A model generated the notes under the pieces. That model was not told the DNA's origin. It ran no database searches and saw only the letters and a list, made by a program, of their open reading frames with translations. A stretch of DNA of 6,345 nucleotides from Streptosporangiaceae bacterium (GTDB taxonomy: Bacteria; Actinomycetota; Actinomycetes; Streptosporangiales; Streptosporangiaceae), in assembly GCA_030050125.1 (NCBI GenBank), contig JASIJN010000524.1, forward strand, positions 1-6,345, read 5' to 3'. Both the position numbers and the translations under genes were made by a program. How positions within the stretch are numbered: the first letter of the stretch is position 1; every line of letters starts with the position of its first letter. Positions 5,915-6,345 of this stretch are shown in pieces.

Positions 5915-6345
5915 TCTCGAGCCCGATCAGCAGGATCGTCGACAGCGTGCGCTGCCCGGTGAGAGAGCCGAGCCCGAGCCCGACCAGGAACCCGATCCCG
6001 GCCTCGAGCGCGAGCCACAGCCCGATCTTGAACATCTCGTTGGCCGCCGGCTCGAACTGCTGGTCCTCGGACTCGATGTAGTTGGCGTAGTCGGCGGCGA
6101 TGCCGGGCTTGGTCCCCGGAGGGATCGGGGCGCCGGGGCCGAGGACCAGGCCGGGCCCGAACGCCTGGGCCGCCTGCCGCGGATGCTGGTTGATCCAGGT
6201 CTGCAGCTGGGCCTGGTCGAGGTACGGCGGGACCGCGATGTTGTTGTTCATGCTGACCGAGGTCGGCTGCGGAGCCGACTCGTAGCTCGTGACCAGGCAG
6301 AGCATCGTGAACGCCACGGCGACCGCCGGGACGACGATCGCCAGG
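5661..6345 (-). CDS. multi-pass membrane protein of unknown function, N-terminus beyond the right edge
   Basis: The minus-strand frame is open to the window edge. Its first visible residues (LAIVVPAVAVAFTMLCLV) form a hydrophobic helix, so the GTG at 6317 is internal and the true start lies to the right. After helix 1 comes a polar stretch of about 75 residues rich in Gln, Pro and Asn (SVSMNNNIAVPPYLDQAQLQ, QHPRQAAQAFGPG, then an acidic NYIESEDQQFEP), probably outside the membrane. Three more helices follow: MFKIGLWLALEAGIGFLVGL, TLSTILLIGLEIIVTPILA and, at the C-terminus, MISVIVGWIVVWSVAGAWRM, ending in TRDA. A GGG-rich loop separates helices 3 and 4. There are no catalytic motifs and I recognise no family. 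The gene converges with the Lsr2-like gene, whose extended frame overlaps its last 254 bases. Coding is well supported by the membrane pattern and the codon third positions. Confidence 0.8.
   Translation of the reverse strand, partial: LAIVVPAVAVAFTMLCLVTSYESAPQPTSVSMNNNIAVPPYLDQAQLQTWINQHPRQAAQAFGPGLVLGPGAPIPPGTKPGIAADYANYIESEDQQFEPAANEMFKIGLWLALEAGIGFLVGLGLGSLTGQRTLSTILLIGLEIIVTPILARQPIPYFLDGQRLDVGVAMDQLRPAGLAPIGGGALFGGRGALGIPPMPTWAMISVIVGWIVVWSVAGAWRMMTRDA

Noticed and set aside
5410..6018. 202-codon minus-strand frame through lsr2-like and the membrane gene
   Set aside because: It is Arg-rich and out of frame with the membrane protein and antisense to Lsr2 domain codons.

Overview
The base composition is very high in G+C and the codons end mostly in G or C. 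Together with the gene set (a FurA-KatG pair, an Lsr2-type nucleoid protein, a LexA-type repressor with an Ala-Gly cleavage site, a Glyoxalase_6-type VOC protein), this points to a high-GC actinobacterium. A Streptosporangiales or Streptomyces relative is my guess; the exact family cannot be fixed from this window.

Left part (1-1711, minus strand): an oxidative-stress module. A Fur-family repressor (furA, 1265-1711) lies 24 bases upstream of a catalase-peroxidase gene (katG, start at 1240). The katG region is broken. The 5' part of one katG runs to about codon 244 and is then joined, inside a 9-base microhomology and out of frame, to an earlier part (from about codon 119) of a second, diverged katG that runs off the left edge. 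About 374 bases are therefore present twice at about 92% identity. An AT-rich inverted repeat at 1738-1763 is a good candidate FurA operator.

Middle part (1712-3257): the gap after furA holds a 27-bp GC-rich tandem repeat (about 3.7 copies). After it come a zinc-free MDR/quinone-reductase-like oxidoreductase (+) and a small VOC/glyoxalase-like protein (-), which converge with 43 bases between them.

Right-middle part (3258-5091, plus strand): a short gap with an 18-bp repeat and a possible leaderless promoter, then an uncharacterised beta-propeller, glycosidase-like protein of lower GC, then a LexA-like self-cleaving repressor with its own ribosome binding site, followed by a perfect 18-base palindrome.

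Right end (5092-6345): an Lsr2-like DNA-bridging protein (+, best start GTG at 5255) whose open frame runs on without a stop into the antisense of a multi-pass membrane protein (-). The membrane protein begins beyond the right edge. The extended Lsr2 tail looks like a lost stop or frameshift rather than real protein.

No gene-free stretch exceeds about 200 bases. I see no tRNA, rRNA, CRISPR array or insertion sequence. I do not see a convincing new multi-gene system. The points most worth checking are the chimeric katG junction, the 27-bp array beside the FurA operator, the neighbouring LexA-like and Lsr2-like regulators, and the unrecognised beta-propeller protein.
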